Below are positions 56,428 through 64,000 of a stretch of 64,000 nucleotides of DNA, one piece after another. Source of the stretch: an uncultured Bacteroidales bacterium. Its GTDB lineage: Bacteria; Bacteroidota; Bacteroidia; Bacteroidales; P3. Location of the stretch: NCBI GenBank assembly GCA_900314725.1, contig OMWJ01000002.1, forward strand, positions 1 through 64,000. The letters run 5' to 3'. Within the stretch, counting starts at the first letter, position 1; every line of letters starts with the position of its first letter. The translations under genes were made by a program, and so were the position numbers. The notes under the pieces are model-generated. The model was not told the origin of the DNA. It saw only the letters and a list, made by a program, of their open reading frames with translations, and did not search any database.

Positions 56428-56540
56428 AAAAAAGACTTGGTGAAAAAAGAGTTGGATTTAAGAAAAAAACATCAAGTCTTTAGAAAAAAAGACCAACTCT
56501 TTTGCACCAAAAGACTTAGTCTTTTTTTCTAAACTTCAAG
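56428..56540. repeat. Modular palindromic intergenic repeat, copy f
   Basis: The most composite copy: AAAAAAGACTTGG, AAAAAAGAGTTGGATTTAAG, AAACATCAAGTCTTTAG, AAGACCAACTCTTTTGCACC, and the palindrome AAAAGACTTAGTCTTTT (56509-56525) with a T run. The first and third words pair (GACTTG/CAAGTC), as do the second and fourth (GAGTTGG/CCAACTC), so two interleaved stems are possible. It lies between the convergent rarA and a lipoprotein gene. Confidence 0.75.
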
Positions 56541-56564
56541 TGTTTTTTGACTTAAACTAAGAAT

Positions 56565-56996
56565 TTATTTTTTATAATAATAATAGTAATCATCATAACC
56601 GTAATAGTAGTCATCTTCTCCTCCTTCACCATATTTGTGGAAAACATATCTCTTACCATTATAAGTTACTATGCATTTCTTTTCTGTTAATGATTTTATG
56701 CTTGCTTCACCAAGTTCATTAATAACAAGAGTATTGTCTTTCAATGACCAATGAAATTCAAATTCATCTTCATACGGCCAGCCAGCAGGTGGATCAATAT
56801 CTAAATAACCTGTATGGTCTTTGTAGAAAGAGATGATGTTTATTTCAAAGTCATCTGCTTCACACCACCAATCGCCGATTAAAAGATTTTCATTACCGCT
56901 AATAGCGTCATCATCATCGTCTCCACAGGAAGAAAAGTTTAACACTACAGCGGAAAGCATAAACACAAATAAAATTTTCTTTAAAATGTTTTTCAT
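56565..56996 (-). CDS. Small lipoprotein with Asp-rich linker and Tyr-rich tail
   Basis: The 143-aa protein has lipobox NFSSC (Cys24), followed by GDDDDDAISG. A beta-rich lipocalin-like core follows: LLIGDWWCEADDFEINIISF, EFHWSLKDNTLVIN and KCIVTYNGKRYVFHKYGE. The final residues are an Asp/Tyr/Gly repeat (DDYYYGYDDYYYYYKK). The core is like the short lipocalin-like lipoproteins common in Bacteroidales. Ligand unknown. Confidence 0.75.
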   Translation of the reverse strand: MKNILKKILFVFMLSAVVLNFSSCGDDDDDAISGNENLLIGDWWCEADDFEINIISFYKDHTGYLDIDPPAGWPYEDEFEFHWSLKDNTLVINELGEASIKSLTEKKCIVTYNGKRYVFHKYGEGGEDDYYYGYDDYYYYYKK

Positions 56997-57076
56997 AATT
57001 TTAATTATTTTTATGGTCTAAAAACTTCTGTCGCCACAAAATTACATAAAATAAATTAAATAACAAAACTTTCAAT

Positions 57077-58846
57077 CTATTTTTTTGCATTCATTATAGA
57101 ATCGTAGTTCAAGGTGTTGGCAACTATTCTATCTTTGATTAAATATTTCATACTTAGAGCATCCCTTTCTGACCTATAGTATTTTGTTTCAATATCTGAA
57201 AGAGAAAACAAAACATTATAGACATTATCAGTCATTATTCTTTTGTCAATTGCTTGTTGAATGGCAAGGATTCTATCCTTATGTTTTTCTTTGTAAGTAT
57301 TGCTGCACCAAATATAAAAAGGTATTTCGTATTGATAACGAAGATAATTCTGAATATCTTCTTTGTATGATGCCCTACCTTCTGAATTGCGGTAATCATA
57401 TTCTTCTTCGCCATGGTCAGACAAATAAATCAGGACAGTATTTTCGTTTCTATACAAATCTATTATGCTTTTGAGAACATAGTCATTGTAAAGCGTTGCA
57501 TTGTCATAGTCTGCTATCTTTTGAAGTTTCTCTTTGTCAAGGTATTTTTCATTCCTTTTTATATCAGAATACGAAAACTTAGCAAAAGATTTTGGAAAAC
57601 GTTTCTTGGCTGCTATATGCTGACCTTTAAGGTGCAGAAGTATAAGGTTCTTATCTTTTAACAAATGACTATGCTTCTTGAGATTAGCAATCAGTGTTTT
57701 ATCGAATCTGTATGAGTGCTTGTTTAAATAATCGTAAGATAAGTTAATCACATCCTTATTATAGAGAAAGTTATTCAAAGAGAAAGTTACACCCATATTG
57801 TTCAGATATTCTTTTTGATTATCCCAAAACATAACATTGAATCCTGCACTCTTAAATATAGCAGTAAATATTGGCTTATCTGAAAAGCTTTCCTCATCAC
57901 TCACACTATTGCACGAAAATATATCTCGCAAAGATGTTGATGTAAAATTCTGTGTAGTAACAACATCATTAAAAACAAACAAGTTCCCATTCTTCCTTTC
58001 TTGTTCAAGATAAGGCTGAGTAGGAAGATAATAACCATAAAGAGAAGAATGATATTTGATATGCGATTCTCCTATAACAAATATTACATTTATAGTGTCG
58101 TTATTTTTTGATATATTGTTTTCTTTATATGCTACAAGAGTATGTTTTGCCACTTGTTTATTGCCTTTACTTTCATAATGTATTTGATAAAGAGAATAGA
58201 CAGTGCGAGTTATAGGGTCTTGAATCTGTTTGTTATAGGAATCCCACAGGCTTATTTCTCTTAAATTATTTATCGTAAGAAGGTTGATATATGTTTTTAG
58301 CGTAAATACAGCACTTGTAAGAACAAAAATAAGAAGAATATTTTTTAGAATATTTTTCCCTGAAAGGTTACTTGCAAAGTTTCTTATCCTATTTTTATGA
58401 TTTTCTAAATAGATGACAAGTGCAATCGCAACAATCATAACAATATAAACCAGAATACTATGACTATTGAAGGCGAAAGTTGATATAAAATCTGAAGTTT
58501 CAGCCCTATTAGTTTCAAATATTGCAGTTAATACTTGAGGAGTTATCTTCAAAGAAAAAACATTATGCAAGAAAATATAAAACAAGAAAAAAAAGAATAA
58601 CAAAACGTAACAAATAAACTTAACAATCTTTGTTTTAGAATAATATATGAGCAACGTCAAGATGTATGAGATAAAAATCGGAACCGCCAAGGCTGAAAGA
58701 AAATCTGCAAAGTTGGTATGGCTAACAGGAAACAAACTTACCAGATTGGGATAGTTCATCAGGATTGCAAACATCAGAAAGAATATACACTGATGTCTGA
58801 TTGGAAAAAAGAGAACGCTGATTATGTTTTGTAATCTTCTTTTCAT
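57077..58846 (-). CDS. Phosphoethanolamine transferase, EptA/CptA-like
   Basis: From Met at 58846 (MKRRLQNIISVLFF) the protein is 589 aa. Five N-terminal transmembrane helices precede a periplasmic alkaline-phosphatase-fold domain. Motifs are VIFVIGESHIKYHSSLYGYY, the catalytic-region TTQNFTSTSLRDIFS with a Thr/Ser nucleophile, LLHLKGQHIAAKKRFP and LIYLSDHGEEEYDYR for metal ligands. The family adds phosphoethanolamine to lipid A or other envelope glycans, altering surface charge. It is monocistronic, following the fumarate reductase terminator. Confidence 0.88.
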   Translation of the reverse strand: MKRRLQNIISVLFFPIRHQCIFFLMFAILMNYPNLVSLFPVSHTNFADFLSALAVPIFISYILTLLIYYSKTKIVKFICYVLLFFFFLFYIFLHNVFSLKITPQVLTAIFETNRAETSDFISTFAFNSHSILVYIVMIVAIALVIYLENHKNRIRNFASNLSGKNILKNILLIFVLTSAVFTLKTYINLLTINNLREISLWDSYNKQIQDPITRTVYSLYQIHYESKGNKQVAKHTLVAYKENNISKNNDTINVIFVIGESHIKYHSSLYGYYLPTQPYLEQERKNGNLFVFNDVVTTQNFTSTSLRDIFSCNSVSDEESFSDKPIFTAIFKSAGFNVMFWDNQKEYLNNMGVTFSLNNFLYNKDVINLSYDYLNKHSYRFDKTLIANLKKHSHLLKDKNLILLHLKGQHIAAKKRFPKSFAKFSYSDIKRNEKYLDKEKLQKIADYDNATLYNDYVLKSIIDLYRNENTVLIYLSDHGEEEYDYRNSEGRASYKEDIQNYLRYQYEIPFYIWCSNTYKEKHKDRILAIQQAIDKRIMTDNVYNVLFSLSDIETKYYRSERDALSMKYLIKDRIVANTLNYDSIMNAKK

Positions 58847-58923
58847 AGTATTTTGTTTTTTATTATACAACACTTAACACTTGATTTGCAGTATATACTT
58901 TCAACTACTACGCAAAAAACAAA

Positions 58924-58960
58924 AAAGTCCTCAAAGGATTTATTTGCTTTTGAGGACTTT
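58924..58960 (-). terminator. Terminator of the fumarate reductase operon
   Basis: Perfect 12-bp arms TTTGAGGACTTT (58949-58960) and AAAGTCCTCAAA (58924-58935). On the minus strand it is followed by TTTGTTTTTTG. It lies 18 bp after the iron-sulfur subunit gene. Confidence 0.85.
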
Positions 58961-58978
58961 GGATTTCATAGAATATTC

Positions 58979-59734
58979 TTATTCTTCTGTGTTTGTAAGC
59001 TTAGAACAAATAAACTCTCTGTTCATACGTGCTATGTTGGTACGTTTGATTGATTTTGGACATTCAGCTTCGCAAGCGTAAGTATTAGTACAAGAACCAA
59101 ATCCCAATTCGTCCATTTTCTTTATCATCTTAACAACTCTTTGTTTTGCTTCTGGCTTACCTTGTGGTAAAAGAGCAAACTGACTTACTTTTGCACCAAC
59201 GAATAGCATTGCACTTGCATTCTTACATGCAGCAACACAAGCTCCGCAACCTATGCAAGAAGCAGCATCCATGGCTTCATCTGCTTGTGGTTTTGGAATA
59301 GGAATAGCATTTGCATCAGGAACTCCACCTGTTGTCGCAGAAATATATCCTCCTTCTTGAATAATTTTGTCAAATGCACTTCTATCCACAACTAAGTCCT
59401 TAATGATTGGAAATGCTTTTGCACGCCAAGGCTCTATGGTTATGGTATCGCCATCTTTGAAATGACGCATGTGAAGTTGGCAAGTAGTAATGCCATCATC
59501 TGGTCCGTGAGGTCTGCCGTTGATATACAAACCACACATTCCACAAATACCCTCTCTACAATCGTTATCAAAGACAACAGGGTGTGCTATATTATCATTA
59601 ATAAGACTTTCGTTCAATATATCTAACATTTCCAAGAAAGAACAATCTGGAGATATATCTTTTATATGATAAGTTTCAAATCTTCCTTTGGCTTGAGCAT
59701 TCTCTTGACGCCATATTTTTAATGTAAGATCCAT
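58979..59734 (-). CDS. frdB: Fumarate reductase / succinate dehydrogenase iron-sulfur subunit
   Basis: The 251-aa protein carries the 2Fe-2S motif CREGICGMC with a later Cys (ITTCQLHMR), then [13 protein letters not shown] and C-x-n-C motifs at [13 protein letters not shown] for the 4Fe-4S and 3Fe-4S clusters. It passes electrons between the quinone-facing subunit and FrdA. It starts 6 bp after frdA. In anaerobic Bacteroidales the complex mainly reduces fumarate. Confidence 0.95.
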   Translation of the reverse strand: MDLTLKIWRQENAQAKGRFETYHIKDISPDCSFLEMLDILNESLINDNIAHPVVFDNDCREGICGMCGLYINGRPHGPDDGITTCQLHMRHFKDGDTITIEPWRAKAFPIIKDLVVDRSAFDKIIQEGGYISATTGGVPDANAIPIPKPQADEAMDAASCIGCGACVAACKNASAMLFVGAKVSQFALLPQGKPEAKQRVVKMIKKMDELGFGSCTNTYACEAECPKSIKRTNIARMNREFICSKLTNTEE

Positions 59735-59740
59735 AATCTA

Positions 59741-61678
59741 TTATTTATAATTTCTTTGTTGTACTTTGATGAATTCATAATTAAGGTCTTCTTTGTGCAT
59801 TTCAGGAGTTTCACCTTCTCCCTTATATTGCCAAGCACCTACAAACATAAAGTTGTCATCATCTCTCTTTGCTTCACCTTCTTCTGTCTGATGTTCTTCA
59901 CGGAAATGACCACCACAACTTTCTTCTCTTTGTAAAGCATCTCTTGCTATAAGTTCTGCAAGTTCTACGTGGTCAGCAAAACGAAGTGCTTTCTCCAATT
60001 CAGGATTCATACATTCGTTTGCTTCTTCTACTTTAACATCTTTCCAAAATTCTTCTTTCAAAGATTGAATCATAGGAATAGCTTGCTCTAATCCGGCTTT
60101 GTTTCTTCCCATTCCAACATTCTCCCACATAATGTGTCCAAGACGTTTTTGGAAAGAATCCACAGTTTTTGTTCCTTTTACTGCAAGAATGCTGTTTATT
60201 CTTTCTTTTACTTGCGCTTCTGCTTTTTCAAATTCTGTATGTGAAGTAGGTATTGGAGAATTATAGATTTCAGCTGAAAGATAGTTCTGAATAGTGTAAG
60301 GTAATACGAAATAACCATCAGCTAATCCTTGCATCAAAGCACTTGCTCCTAAACGATTTGCTCCATGGTCAGAGAAATTACATTCTCCTGCTGCAAACAA
60401 TCCTTCTATTGTTGTTTGAAGTTCATAATCTACCCAAAGACCTCCCATAGTATAATGCACAGCAGGGAAAATCATCATAGGTGTTTCGTAAGGATTGTCA
60501 TTTGTTATCTTCTGATACATTTGGAATAAGTTGCCATAACGCTCTGCAACTTTGTCTTTTCCTAAACGATTGATAGCATCTTTAAAGTCAAGATAAACAG
60601 CTTTTCCTGTTCCTACTCCATAACCTGCATCACATCTTTCTTTTGCAGCACGAGAAGCTATATCTCTTGGAACCAAGTTTCCAAAAGCAGGATAACGTCT
60701 TTCTAAGTAGTAATCTCTGTCTTCTTCTGCTATATCGTTAGCTGTTTTCTCTCCTCTACGTATTGCTTCTGCGTCTTCTTTTTTCTTTGGAACCCAAATT
60801 CTACCATCATTACGCAAACTTTCACTCATAAGTGTTAGCTTACTTTGATAATCTCCATGAACAGGAATACAAGTTGGGTGAATTTGTACATAACAAGGGT
60901 TAGCAAAATAAGCACCTTTTTTATAACATTGCCAAGCTGCACTACCGTTGCTATTCATTGCATTGGTAGAAAGATAATATACGTTGCCATAACCTCCTGT
61001 TGCCAAAACAACACAATGTCCAAACCAACGTTCTATTTCTCCTGTTTTAATATCTCTTGTTATAATACCTCTTGCTTTACCATCTATAACAACAAGATTT
61101 TCCATTTCCTTTCTTGTATAAAGCTTTACTGTACCAGCTTTTACTTGTTGGCTAAGTGCAGAATAAGCTCCAAGAAGAAGTTGTTGTCCTGTCTGTCCTT
61201 TAGCATAAAAAGTACGGCTAACTTGAGCTCCTCCAAAAGAACGGTTTGCAAGATAACCAGAATATTCTCTTGCAAAAGGAACACCTTGAGCAACGCATTG
61301 GTCAATTATATTGTTAGCAACTTCTGCTAAACGATAAACATTGGCTTCTCTTGCTCTATAATCACCACCTTTTATTGTATCATAGAACAAACGACCTATA
61401 CTATCACCATCATTAGGATAATTTTTTGCTGCATTAATACCTCCTTGAGCAGCAATAGAGTGAGCTCTACGTGGAGAATCTTGAATGCAAAATACTTTAA
61501 CATTAAAACCTAAAGCACCTAATGAAGCTGCTGCTGAAGCACCTGCAAGACCTGTTCCTACAATTATTACATCTAACTTTCTTTTGTTTGCAGGATTAAC
61601 CAATTTCTGAGAGGCTTTGTATTTAGTCCATTTTTCTGACAAAGGACCCTCAGGGATTTTGGAATTAAGTGTTGTCAT
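59741..61678 (-). CDS. frdA: Fumarate reductase / succinate dehydrogenase flavoprotein subunit
   Basis: The 645-aa protein has the FAD-binding [20 protein letters not shown] near residues 39-58, the His-FAD linkage region [15 protein letters not shown], and [20 protein letters not shown] with [18 protein letters not shown]. This is the non-classical type used in Bacteroidota. It converts fumarate to succinate. The cytochrome b subunit (sdhC/frdC), normally just upstream, is absent: the next gene upstream is the divergent truA, with only 170 bp between. Confidence 0.95.
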   Translation of the reverse strand: MTTLNSKIPEGPLSEKWTKYKASQKLVNPANKRKLDVIIVGTGLAGASAAASLGALGFNVKVFCIQDSPRRAHSIAAQGGINAAKNYPNDGDSIGRLFYDTIKGGDYRAREANVYRLAEVANNIIDQCVAQGVPFAREYSGYLANRSFGGAQVSRTFYAKGQTGQQLLLGAYSALSQQVKAGTVKLYTRKEMENLVVIDGKARGIITRDIKTGEIERWFGHCVVLATGGYGNVYYLSTNAMNSNGSAAWQCYKKGAYFANPCYVQIHPTCIPVHGDYQSKLTLMSESLRNDGRIWVPKKKEDAEAIRRGEKTANDIAEEDRDYYLERRYPAFGNLVPRDIASRAAKERCDAGYGVGTGKAVYLDFKDAINRLGKDKVAERYGNLFQMYQKITNDNPYETPMMIFPAVHYTMGGLWVDYELQTTIEGLFAAGECNFSDHGANRLGASALMQGLADGYFVLPYTIQNYLSAEIYNSPIPTSHTEFEKAEAQVKERINSILAVKGTKTVDSFQKRLGHIMWENVGMGRNKAGLEQAIPMIQSLKEEFWKDVKVEEANECMNPELEKALRFADHVELAELIARDALQREESCGGHFREEHQTEEGEAKRDDDNFMFVGAWQYKGEGETPEMHKEDLNYEFIKVQQRNYK

Positions 61679-61768
61679 ATATTTTACTTTTTTAGTTATT
61701 CCTTAAAATTAAAATAACGTTTTTATACTTTAATTATTATTATGTAGGACTTATACGTCTACAAATTT

Positions 61769-61799
61769 TTTGCAAATTTAGAAAAAAAATATAATTTTG
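61769..61799 (+). promoter_or_regulatory. Promoter of truA
   Basis: TTTG (61769-61772), a 19-nt spacer and TAATTTTG (61792-61799) followed by CAG is one of the best -33/-7 matches in the window, 50 bp before the ATG. Confidence 0.65.
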
Positions 61800-61848
61800 C
61801 AGAATATTTAACGCATTATTTTTTAATTTCAAAGAAAAAATCAAAAAA

Positions 61849-62664
61849 ATGGATAACACAAATGCTATTGTACAAGAGAATAACGAAATTCAAAACGCTG
61901 TGTCTTTATTTAGATATGCTTTGGTTTTGCAATACAATGGCACTAAGTATCACGGTTGGCAAGTTCAATTAAATTCCGAAACTATACAAGGTGTTTTAGA
62001 AAGAAGTTTTTCTAATGTTCTAAGAAGAGAAACCAAAATCTACGGTTGCGGAAGAACAGATACAGGTGTTCATGCACGGCATTTTGTTGCTAACTTTGAA
62101 GCTGTGGATATGGACGAGCAAGGGTTAGAAGAATTAGTCAGAAAGATGAATGCTTATCTTCCAAACGACATAAGAATATTCAAAATAAAGAAGATGGATT
62201 ATGCTTTTAATGCAAGATTTGATGCTGTTTCAAGAACATATAAATACTACATTGCAACACAAAAACAACCGTATAATGAAGATTTTTGTTTGCTTTACTC
62301 TGGAGAATTAGACGTTGAAAAGATGAATAGAGCTGCTGCAAGAATGTATGAATACTCAGATTTTGCTTCATTTACTACTGCAGAACTTGGAGAAGTAAAT
62401 AATTTTAGGTGCAATCTTATGCTTGCCTATTGGAAAAAGGAAGGAGACTATCTTGTTTTCACCATTAAAGCAAACCGTTTTCTTAGAAATATGGTAAGAT
62501 GTGTTGTTGGAACACTCTTAGCAGTTGGAAAAGGCACTATAACAGAAGATGATTTTGTTAGAATAATTAAGGCAAAAGACAGAAAACAGGCTATGTCTTC
62601 CGCCCTTGCCAAAGGTTTATTCTTAGAAAATATAGAATACAAAGACTTAGACTTGCAACGCTAA
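61849..62664 (+). CDS. truA: tRNA pseudouridine(38-40) synthase TruA
   Basis: The 271-aa protein isomerises uridines 38-40 in the tRNA anticodon stem. The catalytic Asp is in YGCGRTDTGVHARHFVANF, and RTYKYYI, ASFTT and ANRFLRNMVRCVVGTLLAVG are family motifs. The first about 20 residues before LFRYALVLQYNGTKYHGWQ are extra. It is convergent with the sulfatase gene, 5 bp apart, and divergent from frdA. Confidence 0.95.
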   Translation: MDNTNAIVQENNEIQNAVSLFRYALVLQYNGTKYHGWQVQLNSETIQGVLERSFSNVLRRETKIYGCGRTDTGVHARHFVANFEAVDMDEQGLEELVRKMNAYLPNDIRIFKIKKMDYAFNARFDAVSRTYKYYIATQKQPYNEDFCLLYSGELDVEKMNRAAARMYEYSDFASFTTAELGEVNNFRCNLMLAYWKKEGDYLVFTIKANRFLRNMVRCVVGTLLAVGKGTITEDDFVRIIKAKDRKQAMSSALAKGLFLENIEYKDLDLQR

Positions 62665-62669
62665 AAGAA

Positions 62670-64000
62670 TTAGTTTCTCTTTTCAGCGTATGTCAGCATA
62701 GCGAAAGCATAGTCTTTCATTTCTTTGATTTTACTTTTGTATGTCGGAGAATTGATGTAGTTTTTCTTATCTCTCCTACCCTTCTTATATTTAAATAGGT
62801 ATTCTTTTCCGTTTCTATCCCAAATATAGAACAGTTCCTTATCTAATACACCTATCTTATTGTCTGCTGAAAAGTAAGCATATTTTCTCTTATACAAGTC
62901 AAAAGCAACACCCATGGTCTGTCTGTTCTCTATTCCAAGATAAGAACATATCATTTCATCCACATCAATTTGCAAACCAAGATTATAATCTTTTCTTGCC
63001 TGCAAATAATATGGGTTATAGAATATTAGAGGTGAATGATGATATTCCAAAGGCATAGGATAAAGAGTCGTCTTTGTTTTCTTTTTGCCGTGATCTGCAA
63101 TAAAAACAAACAGAGTATTCTTAAACCATTCTTCTTTGCTTGCCTTTTGCATAAAATCTCCTATTGCCCAATCAGCATACTCTATTATTTTATTCTTAAC
63201 TGTTTTGGATTTATACTTCAAACCAATATCTTCAGGAAAAATATAAGGTCCGTGATTGGATGTTGTCAAAAGAGTAACAAAGAAAGGCTTGGTTTTATCG
63301 TAAGAGTTGATTTCTTTTATTGCTCTACGAAACATTATATGGTCAGGAACTCCAAGAGTTGATTTAACTTCTTTTGAAGGATAGTGTTGTTGAGAAAGTA
63401 TTTGTTGAAAATCATTAGCAGAAAGAAAACCTCCGATATTGTCAAATTGGTCATCATGCGTAGTAAAATAATGAGTGCTGTAGTTGTTTTGTCTAAGTAT
63501 TGAAGCTAAGCCTCCCTGCATTTTTGGAATAATTGTTCTTTTCATACTATGCCTATCCATTAATGCAGGCATTCCAAACAAAGTTGAATAAACACCATTA
63601 TAAGTGTGTATTCCAGCAGTATATACATTTTCATACGAAACGCCATTGCTAAGAAGACTATCAAGATTTGGAGTAAGATTGCTTTTAGGATTGAAGTTTT
63701 TAAGATTAACCGCTGTCATACTCTCCATTATAACCAAAACAACATTAGTCTTTTGTTTATAAAAAACCGTATCTCTTTCGTTTATTGGATTGGAATACAT
63801 ATCTTTATATTCTTTTTCCACAAAAGCGATGGCCTTTCTCTCTTCCATAAGATTAAGAGATTGGTTTTTCTTAGAAGTTTTTTCCTGTATGCTTTTAATA
63901 AGGGTAAAATTAGGATTTAAACCTAATTGATTAATAAAAGCATTGTTTGAAAAATAAGCAGTTCCAACTCTTATAGGACTTTTTTCTGCTAATCTTCCTC
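62670..64000 (-). CDS. LTA-synthase-like sulfatase, partial at the right edge
   Basis: The frame stays open to 64000, so the N-terminal membrane part is outside the window; an internal Met at 63848 is not the likely start. Visible are NVVLVIMESMTAVNLKNFNP, with the metal-binding Glu, NGVSYENVYTAGIHTYNGVY with the Thr nucleophile region, LTTSNHGPY and FVFIADHGKKKTK. This is the alkaline-phosphatase fold of LtaS and related phosphoglycerol or phosphoethanolamine transferases. In a diderm it probably modifies a membrane glycan or lipid. It is convergent with truA. Confidence 0.88.
   Translation of the reverse strand, partial: GRLAEKSPIRVGTAYFSNNAFINQLGLNPNFTLIKSIQEKTSKKNQSLNLMEERKAIAFVEKEYKDMYSNPINERDTVFYKQKTNVVLVIMESMTAVNLKNFNPKSNLTPNLDSLLSNGVSYENVYTAGIHTYNGVYSTLFGMPALMDRHSMKRTIIPKMQGGLASILRQNNYSTHYFTTHDDQFDNIGGFLSANDFQQILSQQHYPSKEVKSTLGVPDHIMFRRAIKEINSYDKTKPFFVTLLTTSNHGPYIFPEDIGLKYKSKTVKNKIIEYADWAIGDFMQKASKEEWFKNTLFVFIADHGKKKTKTTLYPMPLEYHHSPLIFYNPYYLQARKDYNLGLQIDVDEMICSYLGIENRQTMGVAFDLYKRKYAYFSADNKIGVLDKELFYIWDRNGKEYLFKYKKGRRDKKNYINSPTYKSKIKEMKDYAFAMLTYAEKRN

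Noticed and set aside
60845-61330. Plus-strand ORF of 161 aa inside frdA
   Set aside because: It is antisense to frdA, whose motifs are unmistakable.

Overview
This window looks like the chromosome of a low-GC anaerobic member of the Bacteroidales (Bacteroidota). The signs are two secreted proteins with type IX secretion C-terminal sorting domains, promoters of the TAnnTTTG type, an enlarged NusB, primary sigma factors without region 1.1, a fused FeoA-FeoB, and many SPII lipoproteins. I cannot name a genus. Almost the whole window is ordinary chromosomal backbone. The exception is the left end (1-860), a broken piece of a phage- or ICE-type element with different codon use.

Layout. 1-860: truncated MuF-C-like element protein and a plus-strand gene remnant. 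1034-9062 (minus): CitC-CitG fusion, DUF1573 lipoprotein, NusB, a ferritin-like gene split by an in-frame TAG followed by two tiny ORFs, LigA and an acyl-CoA synthetase. 9207-19605 (plus): [FeFe] hydrogenase, M16 peptidase, glycosyltransferase, MurF-AnmK, a secreted helical protein, a TauE/SafE transporter and the c-di-AMP cyclase. 19602-21370 (minus): XseB and a beta-helix lipoprotein. 21517-25308 (plus): two adjacent RpoD-type sigma factors and a dnaX that needs a -1 shift at an 11-A run to give its full product. 25385-26791 (minus): HydG. 26983-36736 (plus): two T9SS cargo proteins, FeoAB with its Cys-rich partner, ADP-forming acyl-CoA synthetase, DapF and a secreted unknown. 36857-40698 (minus): LRR protein, RibF, SulP transporter, cyclophilin. 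40768-46172 is mostly plus strand: two lipoproteins (one possibly serpin-like) on either side of a minus-strand RecX, then an MltD-like transglycosylase and a flippase. 46266-49294 (minus): beta-propeller lipoprotein plus TonB receptor, resembling BtuG/BtuB. 49494-64000: YD-repeat-like protein, TamB, RarA, a small lipoprotein, a phosphoethanolamine transferase, fumarate reductase B and A, TruA, and an LTA-synthase-like sulfatase that runs off the right edge.

How the genes fit together. The metabolic genes point to a fermentative anaerobe: [FeFe] hydrogenase with HydG for H2, ADP-forming acyl-CoA synthetase for ATP from acyl-CoA, fumarate reductase, ferrous iron uptake, and citrate lyase activation. 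Cell-wall genes (MurF, AnmK, DapF, MltD-like) and envelope genes (TamB, EptA-like, TonB receptor) describe a diderm with DAP-type peptidoglycan.

Most notable signals: (1) a dnaX frameshift site that would give gamma-like and tau-like products; (2) a family of modular palindromic repeats at six 3'-intergenic sites, built from a small set of interchangeable words; (3) a ferritin-like gene interrupted by one TAG; (4) tandem RpoD paralogs; (5) the truncated mobile-element gene at the left edge. All calls come from reading the sequence; no database search was run.
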